Assembly: GCA_024400635.1 (NCBI GenBank)
Contig: JAKSMI010000001.1
Location: 319,534 to 383,533 of the forward strand
Reading direction: 5' to 3'
DNA: 64,000 bases
Origin: Bacteroidales bacterium
GTDB taxonomy: Bacteria; Bacteroidota; Bacteroidia; Bacteroidales; WCHB1-69
The notes under the pieces were generated by a model. It made no database searches. It saw only the letters and a list, made by a program, of their open reading frames with translations, and was not told the origin of the DNA. Below, piece by piece: positions 43,222 through 51,704 of this stretch; the first letter of the stretch is position 1, and every line of letters begins with the position of its first letter. The position numbers were made by a program, and so were the translations under genes.

Positions 43222-45408
43222 TTACAGATTTTCCAAAATATAATTAGTCAGCTTGGTATAAAGATGAGTTCTGGTATTTCCGCCCATGATAAAATGGTTT
43301 TTATTAGGATAAAAGAACTGGTCGTACTGCTTTCCTGCCAAATTGAGTGCAGTTACCAAATCCATTGCATTCTGAAAATGAACATTATCATCTGCCGTTC
43401 CGTGAATCAATAAATATTTGGTATTCAAATCTTTAGCAAAAGTAATGGGGGAATTCTGATCATAGCCATCAGGATTTTCCTGCGGAGTTTGCAAAAAGCG
43501 TTCTGTGTAGATATTGTCGTAGTAGCGCCAATTGGTAACAGGAGCCACAGAAATGGCAATCTTGAAAGTCTTGTCGCTCTTGAATGCCGACAAAGCTGAC
43601 AGATAACCACCGAAGCTCCAGCCCCAGATACCCACGCGATTTTCGTCAACGTAAGACAGTGTTTTCAAAAAATTAGCTGTGGAAATCTGGTCGAGGGCTT
43701 CAAAACGGCCCATATTTTTGTAAACGCACTTTCTAAAAGCATCGCCACGGGCATTGGTTCCACGGCCATCCACGCAAACAACAATGTAACCATGTTGTGT
43801 AAGCATTTGATACCAAGCAAAATCCATTGCTCTGAAATAGGAATTCGTCACTTCCTGCGAAGTCGGACCTCCATAAACATACATCAGCACCGGATATTTT
43901 TTATTGGAATCAAAATCAGCTGGTTTCAGCATCCAGCCATTCAAGGAAATGCCATCTTCAGTGGTAAAATTGAAAAATTCCTTTTCAACAAAACCGTATG
44001 CCTGCATTGTATTTTTCAACTTGGCATTATCTTCCAAGACACGCAAAACTTTTCCATCGTTCTTGTTTATAGTATAAACCGTAGGAGTTGCGTGGTCAGA
44101 AAACTCATTGCAAAAATAGTGCGCATTTGAGCTAAAAGTTACTGAATTCCAACCCGTTCCAGAGCTCAACAATTTCTTTTTCTTTCCATCAAAATTAATA
44201 ACATACAAATCACGATTCAAAGTATGGGATTCATTGGAAAGATAATAAATCAGTTTCGCTTTTTGATCAATAGCGGCAATTGAAGCCACATCAAACTGAC
44301 CTTGGGTCAACTGGGTAACTTTCCCATCGAATCCGACCTTATAAATATGATTGAAGCCATCTCGTTCAGAGGTAATAATCATCGTTTTATTATCATTCAA
44401 GAAATAATAATCATCGGTAATCTCCAACCAAGCGTCATTCTGATCTACAAAAACAGAATTATAAGTTCTTTCTAAGGTGTTGTAGCACATAAAGACCAGA
44501 TTACTTTGATGGCGGTTCATCATCAAATAAACCAAATCGGTTGAATTGGGGAGCCAGTAAATGCGTGGAAAATAACCATCAAAATCTGAATCCATTGGAT
44601 GCGTATTCAAACGGGTGGTCTGTTGCGTAGCCAAATCGTAAATCATAATGTCAACTTTCGAGTTGTCTTCGCCGGCTTTGGGGTATTTATAGCAATATTC
44701 ATCGGGATAAAGTTCGCCCCAAAGCGTCATCGAGAATTCCTTCACTTTGCTTTCATCGAAACGCAAGAAAGCAATCTTGCTACCATCTGGTGACCAGTTG
44801 AAATATTGAGCCTGACTCAATTCCTCTTCGTAAACCCAATCGGCCATGCCATTGAGCACGTGATTGCGCCGGCCATCAAAAGTGACCTGCGTTTCCTTCA
44901 TCGTGTTCAAGTCAACCATAAAAATGTTGTTGTCACGGACAAAGGCCACCTTATTACCATCATCAGAAAAAGTGGCAAAACTTTGCTTTCCTTTTTCATT
45001 GTCGCTCAACGCCACAATTTTAGATTTTTCCTTATCAAAAATGTAATAATATGCCTTTGTTGAGCGACGATAAATATCCTCTTGCTCGGTAGCTATGAGG
45101 ATTTTCTTTTCATCAGCGGAAAATGAATAATCATCGATATCTTCAAGTTTAATTCGTCCATTGGAAAGACCAGGAATCTTCAACGATGGCAATACCACTT
45201 CGCTGATTTCACCTGTTTCGTAATTATGTTTTTCGATGCCCAAGGCACTTAACACGCTGTATTCGTTGCCGTTGGGAAGTGACGTGAAACCTGGAACATT
45301 TTTCGGATAAAAACGATACTTGGTCCAGATGTCGTCAACCGTAATTTGTTTTTGTGCCGATAACAGTAAGGGCAATACCATCAAAAAGATTAAGAATATT
45401 TTTTTCAT
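43222..45408 (-). CDS. Dipeptidyl peptidase IV-like serine protease (S9), copy 1
   Basis: A 728-residue secreted prolyl peptidase. A signal peptide (KKIFLIFLMVLPLLLSAQ) precedes a DPPIV_N beta-propeller (about 90-470) and a C-terminal alpha/beta hydrolase. The catalytic Ser is S598 in GIWGWSFGGYLS, the Asp is in LLIHGTADDNVHF and the His in YPNKNHFIMGG. The propeller carries YEEELSQAQYFNWSPDGSKI, including the Glu pair (EE) that binds the peptide amino end in DPP-IV. I start at ATG 45408; a TTG 18 bases upstream is also in frame. It likely removes X-Pro dipeptides in the periplasm and helps growth on peptides. Confidence 0.93.
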   Translation of the reverse strand: MKKIFLIFLMVLPLLLSAQKQITVDDIWTKYRFYPKNVPGFTSLPNGNEYSVLSALGIEKHNYETGEISEVVLPSLKIPGLSNGRIKLEDIDDYSFSADEKKILIATEQEDIYRRSTKAYYYIFDKEKSKIVALSDNEKGKQSFATFSDDGNKVAFVRDNNIFMVDLNTMKETQVTFDGRRNHVLNGMADWVYEEELSQAQYFNWSPDGSKIAFLRFDESKVKEFSMTLWGELYPDEYCYKYPKAGEDNSKVDIMIYDLATQQTTRLNTHPMDSDFDGYFPRIYWLPNSTDLVYLMMNRHQSNLVFMCYNTLERTYNSVFVDQNDAWLEITDDYYFLNDNKTMIITSERDGFNHIYKVGFDGKVTQLTQGQFDVASIAAIDQKAKLIYYLSNESHTLNRDLYVINFDGKKKKLLSSGTGWNSVTFSSNAHYFCNEFSDHATPTVYTINKNDGKVLRVLEDNAKLKNTMQAYGFVEKEFFNFTTEDGISLNGWMLKPADFDSNKKYPVLMYVYGGPTSQEVTNSYFRAMDFAWYQMLTQHGYIVVCVDGRGTNARGDAFRKCVYKNMGRFEALDQISTANFLKTLSYVDENRVGIWGWSFGGYLSALSAFKSDKTFKIAISVAPVTNWRYYDNIYTERFLQTPQENPDGYDQNSPITFAKDLNTKYLLIHGTADDNVHFQNAMDLVTALNLAGKQYDQFFYPNKNHFIMGGNTRTHLYTKLTNYILENL

Positions 45409-45468
45409 AAGCGAATATTTTTTCAAAAGAATTATCGACTTCGGAGCAATAAATATTTTGTTGAAAGA

Positions 45469-47607
45469 TTAGTTTTTCAAATTTTCGTTATGGAATCGAG
45501 CGATTTTGTTCCACAAATGAACACGTTCGATGCCTCTCACATTGTGATCGTAGGCGGTATAGGGAAAATATTCCACTTCGATGCCGTCGGTCACGGCCTG
45601 TCGCATCAATTCGAGCGTCTGCTGCCAAACTACGGTATGGTCTTGGCAGCCGTGCATAACGAGCAACGGGCATTTTACATTTTTAATCTTATCGATAAGT
45701 GCCGCCTTGGCATAGCCGTCGGGATTTTCCTCCGGCGTATCCATATAGCGTTCACCGTACATCACTTCGTACCAGCGCCAATCAACCACAGGGCCACCGC
45801 AAGATGCGGCTTTGAAAACATCTGGATAACGCGTAATTAACGACAACGTCATAAAGCCACCATAGCTCCAGCCATCCAAACCGATGCGGCTGGCATCAAC
45901 AAATGGCAATGATTTCAAATAATCGACGCCGCACATTTGGTCCTCCACTTCAAGGTCTCCCAAATGTCGATGAATGCATTTCTCGAACTCGGCACCACGA
46001 TTGTTCGTACCACGATTATCAAGTGTAAACACCACATACCCCTGTTGGGCCATATACTGCAAAAACGCACCACCCGACATAAACGTATTGGTAACCAACT
46101 GTGAATGCGGTCCGCCATAAACATAAATCAAACAAGGATATTTCTGATTTTTATCAAAGTGCGGCGGCAAAATCATGCGGCAGTACAAATCGTCACCAGC
46201 CTTGTTTTTGATGGAGAAAATCTGCGTTTCACCGATATTGGAATTGGCATAAGGATTCTTAGCTGTCAGCAGGGTTTTATTGATTTTTCCATTACTGCTA
46301 CGCAGCGAAATAACGAGTGGCGTTTCAGTATTCTGCAAATAATCAACATAATAAGACTTGTCTGAAGAAAAAACGGCCTCGTGAGTACCATTTTCTGCCG
46401 TCAATTGTTCCAGTTTGCCGCTTTTCAGACTGGCGCGACAAATATAGCAATTGACTGGTTCATTGATAGAAGATGTGAAATAGACGAATTCTTCTTTAGG
46501 GTCAACACCAAGGAGTTCCGATACTTCCCAATTCCCATTGGTAATCAAGGTATTAGTATTTTTATTCAAATCATAAAGATAGATATGATTCCACCCATCA
46601 CGGCGGGTTTGCCACAGAAAGCGATTATTCTTCAAGAAGAAAGGCCGGGTTTGTGGTTCAACATAACGTTCGTCTTTTTCTTCGATAAGAACACGCGTTT
46701 TTTCTCCTGTAAGCAAGTCATATTCAATCAGTTTTGAATGATTTTGGGCACGATTCAGATGCGTAATGTAGAGAAACTTTTCGTCAGGGGAAAATGTCAC
46801 ATTGGTAAGGAATTCGCCGTCGGCGGCTCGGTCGGCTTTAATGTAATGGTAGACGGCTTTGCCTTGAGCCGCCGACTTAGTCACATCGAAAATGCCAACA
46901 CTGACCTCATGGCTCGTGCGCCCCGCCATAGGATATTTCATCAACTCCACCGTCGCAATGTCCGTAGAAGTATTGACCAACGGGTAATCTTCCACCATAC
47001 TCTCATCCATGCGGTAAAAAGCAATGTAATTGCCTTTCGGAGAAAAATACTGACCTTCGTCAATGCCCCACTCGCTGCGATGTACGCTTTCTCCAAAAAC
47101 AATGTTCTTGCCCGTATCTGGGCAAAGGAAAATCGGCTCAAAATCATTCAAATAAGTCTGGACGAAAACTTGGCCCTTATCATTCTTCGACATAAAAAGA
47201 CAATTCTCCACCTGCATATCTATCAAATCATCCTTCGGCATTTGTCTTATAGACAATTTACCATCCGACAAATCTAAAAACATACTTAACTTTTCAAAAT
47301 AGATTCTATCTTTAGCAACCCATTGAAAATCAGGAAAATACTTTAACACAACTCTATCATTGATTAGTCTTTTAATATCATCCAAGGATACAAACACCTC
47401 GGTCTTTCCAGATTTGGCATCCGTCAGCAAAATGGCGTTATCCTTAATTTGAGCGTACTGGTTCGTTTCCGGACGCCACGACAAACCTCTTATTTTCTCA
47501 ATGCGATATTTTCCAGTGAAAACACCTTTCAAATCCATAGATTCTTCTTGAGCAAAAATCAGCATAATACTGAACAGAAACACAAAAACACAAAGAATAT
47601 TTTTCAT
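45469..47607 (-). CDS. Dipeptidyl peptidase IV-like serine protease (S9), copy 2
   Basis: A 712-residue paralogue of the next gene. A signal peptide (cut after IFAQ) is followed by a DPPIV_N propeller with SEWGIDEGQYFSPKGNYIAF, and an alpha/beta hydrolase with Ser S581 in GLDGWSYGGFMT, Asp in LVMHGCQDHTVVW and His in AYDHNVRG. In copy 1 the EE pair at the propeller is YEEE; here the matching site is less clear (WGIDEGQYF), so dipeptide specificity may differ. Copies are 60 bases apart and cotranscribed. Confidence 0.92.
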   Translation of the reverse strand: MKNILCVFVFLFSIMLIFAQEESMDLKGVFTGKYRIEKIRGLSWRPETNQYAQIKDNAILLTDAKSGKTEVFVSLDDIKRLINDRVVLKYFPDFQWVAKDRIYFEKLSMFLDLSDGKLSIRQMPKDDLIDMQVENCLFMSKNDKGQVFVQTYLNDFEPIFLCPDTGKNIVFGESVHRSEWGIDEGQYFSPKGNYIAFYRMDESMVEDYPLVNTSTDIATVELMKYPMAGRTSHEVSVGIFDVTKSAAQGKAVYHYIKADRAADGEFLTNVTFSPDEKFLYITHLNRAQNHSKLIEYDLLTGEKTRVLIEEKDERYVEPQTRPFFLKNNRFLWQTRRDGWNHIYLYDLNKNTNTLITNGNWEVSELLGVDPKEEFVYFTSSINEPVNCYICRASLKSGKLEQLTAENGTHEAVFSSDKSYYVDYLQNTETPLVISLRSSNGKINKTLLTAKNPYANSNIGETQIFSIKNKAGDDLYCRMILPPHFDKNQKYPCLIYVYGGPHSQLVTNTFMSGGAFLQYMAQQGYVVFTLDNRGTNNRGAEFEKCIHRHLGDLEVEDQMCGVDYLKSLPFVDASRIGLDGWSYGGFMTLSLITRYPDVFKAASCGGPVVDWRWYEVMYGERYMDTPEENPDGYAKAALIDKIKNVKCPLLVMHGCQDHTVVWQQTLELMRQAVTDGIEVEYFPYTAYDHNVRGIERVHLWNKIARFHNENLKN

Positions 47608-47611
47608 CTAT

Positions 47612-48187
47612 TTATAATTTAACTACATGATTATTAGCAATTTTATATTTTTCTCCCGATTCTGGACAAAGTGCTATTCCTTCTGAGTTGAATTCCAACT
47701 TGCAGCCTTTTTCGCTCATCCAGCCCACAGGTTTAGCAGGATTTCCCGCAACGAGAGCATAGTCGGCGACATCATGCGTTACCACTGAACCAGCAGCAAC
47801 GAATGCGAAGCTGCCAATTGTATGTCCACATACTATCGTGGCATTAGCGCCAATTGTTGCTCCGCGCTTGACGAGTGTCGGCGCATACTCGTTTTTACGA
47901 CACACCGCACTTCGAGGATTAATGACATTGGTAAACACTGCCGACGGTCCGATAAAAACCTCATCCTCACAGATGACACCATCGAAAAGAGAGACATTGT
48001 TCTGAATCTTAACGCCATTGCCAATCTTCACTGTTGAAGCGATATAAACATTCTGTCCGATAGTGCAATTTTCGCCAACACGACAATTCGGCATCAGATG
48101 CGAAAAATGCCAAATCTTAGTGCCGTTACCAATATGGGAAGGCTCATCAATGACAGCTGTTTCGTGAATGAAAATTTTTAATTCCAT
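47612..48187 (-). CDS. Hexapeptide-repeat N-acetyltransferase (WbpD/WlbB-like)
   Basis: A 191-residue left-handed beta-helix acyltransferase. Hexapeptide repeats run from about residue 10 to 150 (GNGTKIWHFSHLMPNCRVGE, VKIGNGVKIQNNVSLFDGV, VKRGATIGANATIVCGHTIG). The opening HETAVIDEPSHIGNGTKIWH matches LbH_WxcM_N_like/WbpD proteins, which N-acetylate UDP-3-amino sugars for surface polysaccharide. No other sugar pathway gene is near, so the substrate is not fixed. It is 4 bases upstream of the second DPP-IV gene and 12 downstream of the C69 gene. Confidence 0.85.
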   Translation of the reverse strand: MELKIFIHETAVIDEPSHIGNGTKIWHFSHLMPNCRVGENCTIGQNVYIASTVKIGNGVKIQNNVSLFDGVICEDEVFIGPSAVFTNVINPRSAVCRKNEYAPTLVKRGATIGANATIVCGHTIGSFAFVAAGSVVTHDVADYALVAGNPAKPVGWMSEKGCKLEFNSEGIALCPESGEKYKIANNHVVKL

Positions 48188-48199
48188 AACTCATAAAAA

Positions 48200-49801
48200 T
48201 TACCAAGCGCCATCAAAATTAGTCCAGATATAATCACCAGTTTCCCAAGCAGTTTCAACAGCTTGCAAACCACAGCGACTCGTATAATCCGTAAGGAAGT
48301 GGACAGCTTCATTTCTTTTCCCCGCCTTAAGCAACATAAAAGCTTGATTTTCGACATCTTGCTGATTATCAAAGAACTCTTTCTGCATGGGTTTCCAAGT
48401 CTTGTCAATGATGTATCGAAAATCTCCCCAGCGTTGAGATGCAAGAGTCCCAAGGCGGTTGAAAGCCCACCAGGCAGCCTTTCGACTGAATCCTGTTTTG
48501 CGGCCACAGGTCTTATATTCTGATGGCAAATCGTTGACATTAGCATAGATAGGAACATAAACAGATGAAGCCACATTGTCGAGAGCGAACCAGCAAAGTG
48601 CCCCCACTTCATCAGGAAGGTTGCTGCGACATTGGATGATAGTGGCATAAACGGTAAACCAAACGGCAATATTGCGTTCGCCGAGACCATTCCAGCCACC
48701 ATTGACCTTATGCAATTTCAACTCATCGCCTTTCATAAACGGATTGGCCAGCGGAGAAATGACACTTTTGCCATCTTTATCCGCAACAGTAATGTTTTTA
48801 CGCATATCGTATTCGGTTCCTTCATAATAGTCTTGAAAAATGCGAACCATATCTTCGAGTGAGACGAGAGAATCGGGCTTGACAGAGAAAGGATAATTTT
48901 CGGCATTAGGATCAAGGTGAAGTGAAGGTGCAAGCAAGTCGAAAACGCGCCATTCACGGCGGCGGCAAGCCATCATCGTGCGGGTTTGAGGGGCATAGGC
49001 ATACGCAAAACGGAAAGTCTCTCCACTCTTGCGACTCCACCAGCCATTTTCTTCTGCCAACGAATACACATTGTCTGAAGCCATAAAATAATCCTTATTT
49101 TTCAAATCTATTTCACGAATCGTCGAGGCATTGGCATTCACTGCGACATGGTCATCGGGGACACGCTGCGCAGCCCATACCGCGCCAAGTTTTCCTTTTC
49201 CCGGTCCCAGTATCTCAAGGTGCCACACTTCGTTCTTGTCAGCTATGGTGAGGCATTCACCCGCATCAATCCATCCATATTTTTTAAGCAACTCGCCTGC
49301 TGTGCGAATAGCGTCGCGAGCCGTCGAACAACGTTCGAGCATCAAACGACACAAACGCTGACAGTCGATAAGACCGCTATCGGACTTCAACTCGGCGCGA
49401 CCACCAAAAGTCGATTCGCCGATGGCCAACTGTTTCTCGTTAACACAAGGGTATGCGGTATTCAAAAACTGGTAAGTATGCGATACCTGTTCGATTTCAC
49501 CGATAGGGATATTATCGTAGCGATTCATTTTTCCGTCCTCATGCTTAGCCCAAACGCGTTTATACATCGTTTCAGTGGTGCCTGCCGGGTGGTCGGCGGA
49601 CTTTTCTACGGTAATGTTAGTGCGGGAGCGTCCGCTGTCGTCGGTATGGGAAGTCATCACGGAGCCATCGGAAGAAGCATTTTTACCAACGGTTACGGTG
49701 GTGCATTCCATTCCTTCCGTATCGTATTCATACCAAAGATTCGACTGACCAAAAACCGTCATTACCGAAAATGCGAGCAAGCTGAGGAATAATTTTTTCA
49801 T
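48200..49801 (-). CDS. C69-family dipeptidase
   Basis: A 533-residue dipeptidase of the Ntn-hydrolase superfamily (peptidase family C69, PepD-like). A signal sequence (KKLFLSLLAFSVMTVFG) is followed by MECTTVTVGKNASSDGSVMT, where C33 is the likely nucleophile. Other family motifs are SHTDDSGRSR, IGESTFGGRAEL and VWAAQRVPDDHVAVNANAST. It hydrolyses dipeptides, probably in the periplasm, and fits with the two DPP-IV genes downstream. I start at ATG 49801; a longer frame to 49876 overlaps the promoter. It is first of a six-gene minus-strand run. Confidence 0.92.
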   Translation of the reverse strand: MKKLFLSLLAFSVMTVFGQSNLWYEYDTEGMECTTVTVGKNASSDGSVMTSHTDDSGRSRTNITVEKSADHPAGTTETMYKRVWAKHEDGKMNRYDNIPIGEIEQVSHTYQFLNTAYPCVNEKQLAIGESTFGGRAELKSDSGLIDCQRLCRLMLERCSTARDAIRTAGELLKKYGWIDAGECLTIADKNEVWHLEILGPGKGKLGAVWAAQRVPDDHVAVNANASTIREIDLKNKDYFMASDNVYSLAEENGWWSRKSGETFRFAYAYAPQTRTMMACRRREWRVFDLLAPSLHLDPNAENYPFSVKPDSLVSLEDMVRIFQDYYEGTEYDMRKNITVADKDGKSVISPLANPFMKGDELKLHKVNGGWNGLGERNIAVWFTVYATIIQCRSNLPDEVGALCWFALDNVASSVYVPIYANVNDLPSEYKTCGRKTGFSRKAAWWAFNRLGTLASQRWGDFRYIIDKTWKPMQKEFFDNQQDVENQAFMLLKAGKRNEAVHFLTDYTSRCGLQAVETAWETGDYIWTNFDGAW

Positions 49802-49835
49802 TCTTAATGGTTTAAAATATAAAATAAGCGGCTTG

Positions 49836-49843
49836 CAAAAATA
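49836..49843 (-). promoter_or_regulatory. -7 box for the C69 dipeptidase operon
   Basis: TATTTTTG on the minus strand, 34 bases before the chosen start of the dipeptidase gene; supports that start. Confidence 0.6.
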
Positions 49844-49865
49844 AGGAAAATCCAAAAAAAAATCG

Positions 49866-49873
49866 TACTTTTG
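49866..49873 (+). promoter_or_regulatory. -7 box for porV
   Basis: TACTTTTG, a TAnnTTTG match, 58 bases before porV. It is divergent from the dipeptidase promoter. Confidence 0.6.
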
Positions 49874-49931
49874 CAAAATATTTCTTCAGAAGGCACGTTA
49901 TAATGTTTTATCACTAAAATTTAGAGGAGAA

Positions 49932-51209
49932 ATGAAGAAGATTTTATTGACAGCAGGCATACTAATTGCGATTATATCAGCAAGTTATGCACAAACATAC
50001 AATCCTATAGGACAACAGACAAGCAAGATGTCGGAATCGCAGAAGATGGAGAAATACTTCAATCCCATCACGACGGCCGTGCCATTTTTGCTTATTGCTC
50101 CTGATGCCCGTGGTGCAGGCATTGGCGATATCGGCAGTTGCAGTTCGCCTGATGCCAACTCACAGCACTACAATCCCTCGAAATATGTTTTCAGCAAAAG
50201 CAAATTTGGAATATCATTTTCCTATAGCCCTTGGCTGACGAGTTTGAGCAAGCAATTGGGTATCAGTCTGGCTTATTTGGCCACCTATTGGAAAATCACC
50301 GACATGGATGCCATTGCATTCTCTCTGAGATACTTTCACTTGGGAAAAATTGATTTTACCGATGAATATGGGCAGATTTATGCCAGTCCATCCCCCAATG
50401 AATTTGCCATCGACTTCACTTACGCCCGCAAACTAACGGATGTATTTTCGATGGCTATCACCCCACGATTCATCTACTCTAACATCACAGCCAGTTACGA
50501 CATGTACAACTCAAGTGGCAAGCCCGGTTTGGCCGGTGCCGCCGATTTGTCAATGTGTTACGAACAAGATTTCAGGACCAAAGGATTGGAAAACAGCACT
50601 GTACGTTTGGGCATCAACATTTCGAACATGGGTAACAAGATGACCTACTCTTCCAACGCCTCCCCAGACGCCCGCGACTTTTTGCCCGCCAACCTCAAAA
50701 TCGGATTGAGTTACACGATGGACTTTGACCGCTACAACAAATTGACGATTATGGGTGAAATGAACAAACTATTGGTGCCTACACCGCCAAAATGGGAAAT
50801 TGACACCACCACCCACGAACGCGTCATCGTTGCAGGCATCAACAATAAAGTGTCTTCTGCGCAAGGTATTTTCCAGTCTTTTTACGACGCACCCGCTGGA
50901 TTCATGGAAGAACTTTATGAATTTTCGTGGGCATACGGAATTGAATATTCTTACAATGACCTTCTCTTCGTAAGAACTGGCGGCTTCTTCGAAAGCAAAT
51001 ACAAAGGCAACCGTAAATTTTTAACCTTCGGTGCAGGCATTCATTATAACATTTTCCAAATCGATGTTTCCTATTTGTTTGCCGTTAGCAGCCAGCACCA
51101 TCCGTTGGAACACACCCTGCGTTTCACCCTTTCCTTCGATTTGAAATCTTTCAGAAAAGATGAAATCCAACAGCAAGGTAAAAACACTTCTCCCGTCGGC
51201 AAATATTAA
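49932..51209 (+). CDS. porV: Type IX secretion outer-membrane protein PorV
   Basis: A 425-residue outer-membrane barrel protein (LptO/PorV, FadL-like). After a signal peptide (cut after SYAQ) come NPITTAVPFLLIAPDARGAG, IGDIGSCSSPDANSQHYNPS and KYVFSKSKFGISFSYSPWL, all hallmarks of PorV. In type IX secretion PorV shuttles cargo with a C-terminal signal from the SprA (Sov) translocon to the sortase PorU for attachment to LPS. sprA itself starts 10 kb away in this window. A Shine-Dalgarno-like AGAGGAG lies just before the ATG. ispF follows after 3 bases. Confidence 0.94.
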   Translation: MKKILLTAGILIAIISASYAQTYNPIGQQTSKMSESQKMEKYFNPITTAVPFLLIAPDARGAGIGDIGSCSSPDANSQHYNPSKYVFSKSKFGISFSYSPWLTSLSKQLGISLAYLATYWKITDMDAIAFSLRYFHLGKIDFTDEYGQIYASPSPNEFAIDFTYARKLTDVFSMAITPRFIYSNITASYDMYNSSGKPGLAGAADLSMCYEQDFRTKGLENSTVRLGINISNMGNKMTYSSNASPDARDFLPANLKIGLSYTMDFDRYNKLTIMGEMNKLLVPTPPKWEIDTTTHERVIVAGINNKVSSAQGIFQSFYDAPAGFMEELYEFSWAYGIEYSYNDLLFVRTGGFFESKYKGNRKFLTFGAGIHYNIFQIDVSYLFAVSSQHHPLEHTLRFTLSFDLKSFRKDEIQQQGKNTSPVGKY

Positions 51210-51212
51210 AAT

Positions 51213-51686
51213 ATGAGAATAGGCTTTGGTTACGATTCACACCGATTGGCAGAAGGAAGAAAACTCGTTTTAGGTGGCGTTGAAATTCCTTTTGAAAAAG
51301 GTTGTGTCGCCCATTCCGATGGAGACGCTCTCATCCACGCCATCTGCGATGCCCTTTTGGGTGCCGCCGGTCTAAGCGACATCGGAAGTCATTTCCCTGA
51401 TACTGATAACCAATATAAAGATATCGACAGCAGAATTCTCCTTGAAAAAGTTGTTCAATTAATTCATAATCAAGGATATAAAATCAATAATATAGACACT
51501 ACCACCATTATTGAAAAACCGAAACTGGCTGACTTCCGCGAACAAATGATTCAAACTTTATCAACCATTATGCAAATAAGCCCATCTCAAATGGCAATAA
51601 AAGCTAAAACCAATGAGAAATTGGATGCGGTAGGTGCTGGTGATGCCGTGGTTTGTTATGCCGTTTGTACCATTGAAAATATTTAA
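51213..51686 (+). CDS. ispF: 2-C-methyl-D-erythritol 2,4-cyclodiphosphate synthase
   Basis: A 157-residue enzyme of the non-mevalonate isoprenoid pathway that forms the cyclic diphosphate MEcPP. The metal-binding D8 and H10 lie in RIGFGYDSHRL; VAHSDGDALIHAICDALLGA and LSDIGSHFPDTD complete the active site; IKAKTNEKLDAVGAGDAV is the C-terminal hallmark. It is 3 bases after porV and 18 before the M3 peptidase gene, so all three may share an mRNA. Confidence 0.97.
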   Translation: MRIGFGYDSHRLAEGRKLVLGGVEIPFEKGCVAHSDGDALIHAICDALLGAAGLSDIGSHFPDTDNQYKDIDSRILLEKVVQLIHNQGYKINNIDTTTIIEKPKLADFREQMIQTLSTIMQISPSQMAIKAKTNEKLDAVGAGDAVVCYAVCTIENI

Positions 51687-51704
51687 TAATCAACAACATA
51701 AACT

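Noticed and set aside
46738..47277. 179-residue plus-strand frame opposite the second DPP-IV gene
   Set aside because: Antisense shadow; low-complexity, no domain, no promoter.
49148..49792. 214-residue plus-strand frame opposite the C69 dipeptidase
   Set aside because: It is antisense to a gene with clear family motifs and lacks recognisable domains.
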